Shown here in pieces: positions 14,484 through 14,580 of a stretch of DNA of 14,580 nt. The position numbers and the translations under genes were made by a program. The stretch is from Erythrobacter sp. (lineage in GTDB: Bacteria > Pseudomonadota > Alphaproteobacteria > Sphingomonadales > Sphingomonadaceae), in assembly GCA_002695185.1 (NCBI GenBank), contig NZOF01000190.1, positions 3,527-18,106 on the forward strand. Reading direction: 5' to 3'. Under the pieces are notes generated by a model. It did not search any database, was not told the DNA's origin, and was given only the letters and a program-made list of their open reading frames with translations. Within the stretch, counting starts at the first letter, position 1; each line of letters begins with the position of its first letter.

Positions 14484-14580
14484 TGTCAATCGGCGTCCAA
14501 ACGGGACCCCCGATCGGCGCGCAAAAGGGACCCCCTTTCAAGGATGGTGCGACGGTCGAGGAACGCGCCTTGCGCTGCGC
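14484..14580. mobile_element. End of a probable IS21-family insertion sequence (continues past the window)
   Basis: Homology to the recombinase ends at TGTCAATCGGCG (14484). From there two copies of a 21-base unit at 14491-14511 and 14515-14535 match at 18 of 21 positions and share the AAA-GGGACCCCC type core, with a period of 24. Multiple terminal repeats of this form next to a TG terminus are typical of IS21-family ends. Neither the transposase genes nor the target duplication is inside the window, so family and orientation are tentative. Confidence 0.6.
14491..14535. repeat. Two terminal repeats of the IS-like end
   Basis: The units begin CGGCGTCCAAAC and CGGCGCGCAAAA and both end GGGACCCCC. 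They are direct repeats 24 bases apart, probably transposase-binding sites. Confidence 0.75.

Overview
The window looks like accessory DNA from a high-GC alphaproteobacterium, most likely a sphingomonad or close relative. This is inferred from gene content and codon use; there is no rRNA or housekeeping marker. It reads as an integrative element or plasmid backbone into which defence genes have been inserted.

Layout: (1) 1-554, minus strand: the N-terminal part of a ParB/Spo0J-type protein, running off the left edge. (2) 744-4265, plus strand: a tightly overlapping three-gene type II CBASS core. It holds a DncV-like CD-NTase with a TTG start, the E1-E2 fusion Cap2, and the JAMM peptidase Cap3. 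No effector is encoded in line with them. (3) 5687-4351, minus strand, convergent to the CBASS core: two genes sharing an ATGA overlap. The second is a Cap15-like protein with two membrane segments followed by a beta-rich domain. The first is a 201-aa protein whose C-terminal two thirds resemble a divergent DisA_N/DAC (di-adenylate cyclase fold) domain. This pair is visibly lower in GC than its surroundings. (4) 5752-6264, plus strand: a DUF6933-type protein. (5) 7474-6330, minus strand: a Xre/MbcA/ParS antitoxin and RES toxin pair, with three TGCCA/TGGCA palindromes at its promoter. (6) 12755-7528, minus strand: a CHC2/Toprim primase-like gene and a 1414-aa methyltransferase plus Strawberry-notch helicase-like protein. 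The spacer between them can form an RNA stem next to the second gene's Shine-Dalgarno. (7) 12893-14118, plus strand: a lytic transglycosylase and a membrane-anchored thermonuclease, typical of conjugative elements. (8) 14321-14580: the first 54 codons of a serine recombinase, broken by what looks like the end of an IS21-family element.

How it fits together: on phage infection the CD-NTase would make a cyclic nucleotide, Cap2 and Cap3 would control its conjugation and priming, and an effector would damage the membrane. The only effector candidate here is the convergent Cap15-like protein. Its partner is not a CBASS gene I know. It looks like a relative of di-adenylate cyclases, which suggests either an accessory nucleotide sensor or a self-contained two-gene signalling module. 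Such a module could resemble Panoptes, in which a constant nucleotide signal restrains a 2TM-beta effector and phage sponge proteins release it. This pair is the most interesting part of the window. The functional reading is inference; the domain calls rest on motifs read by eye.
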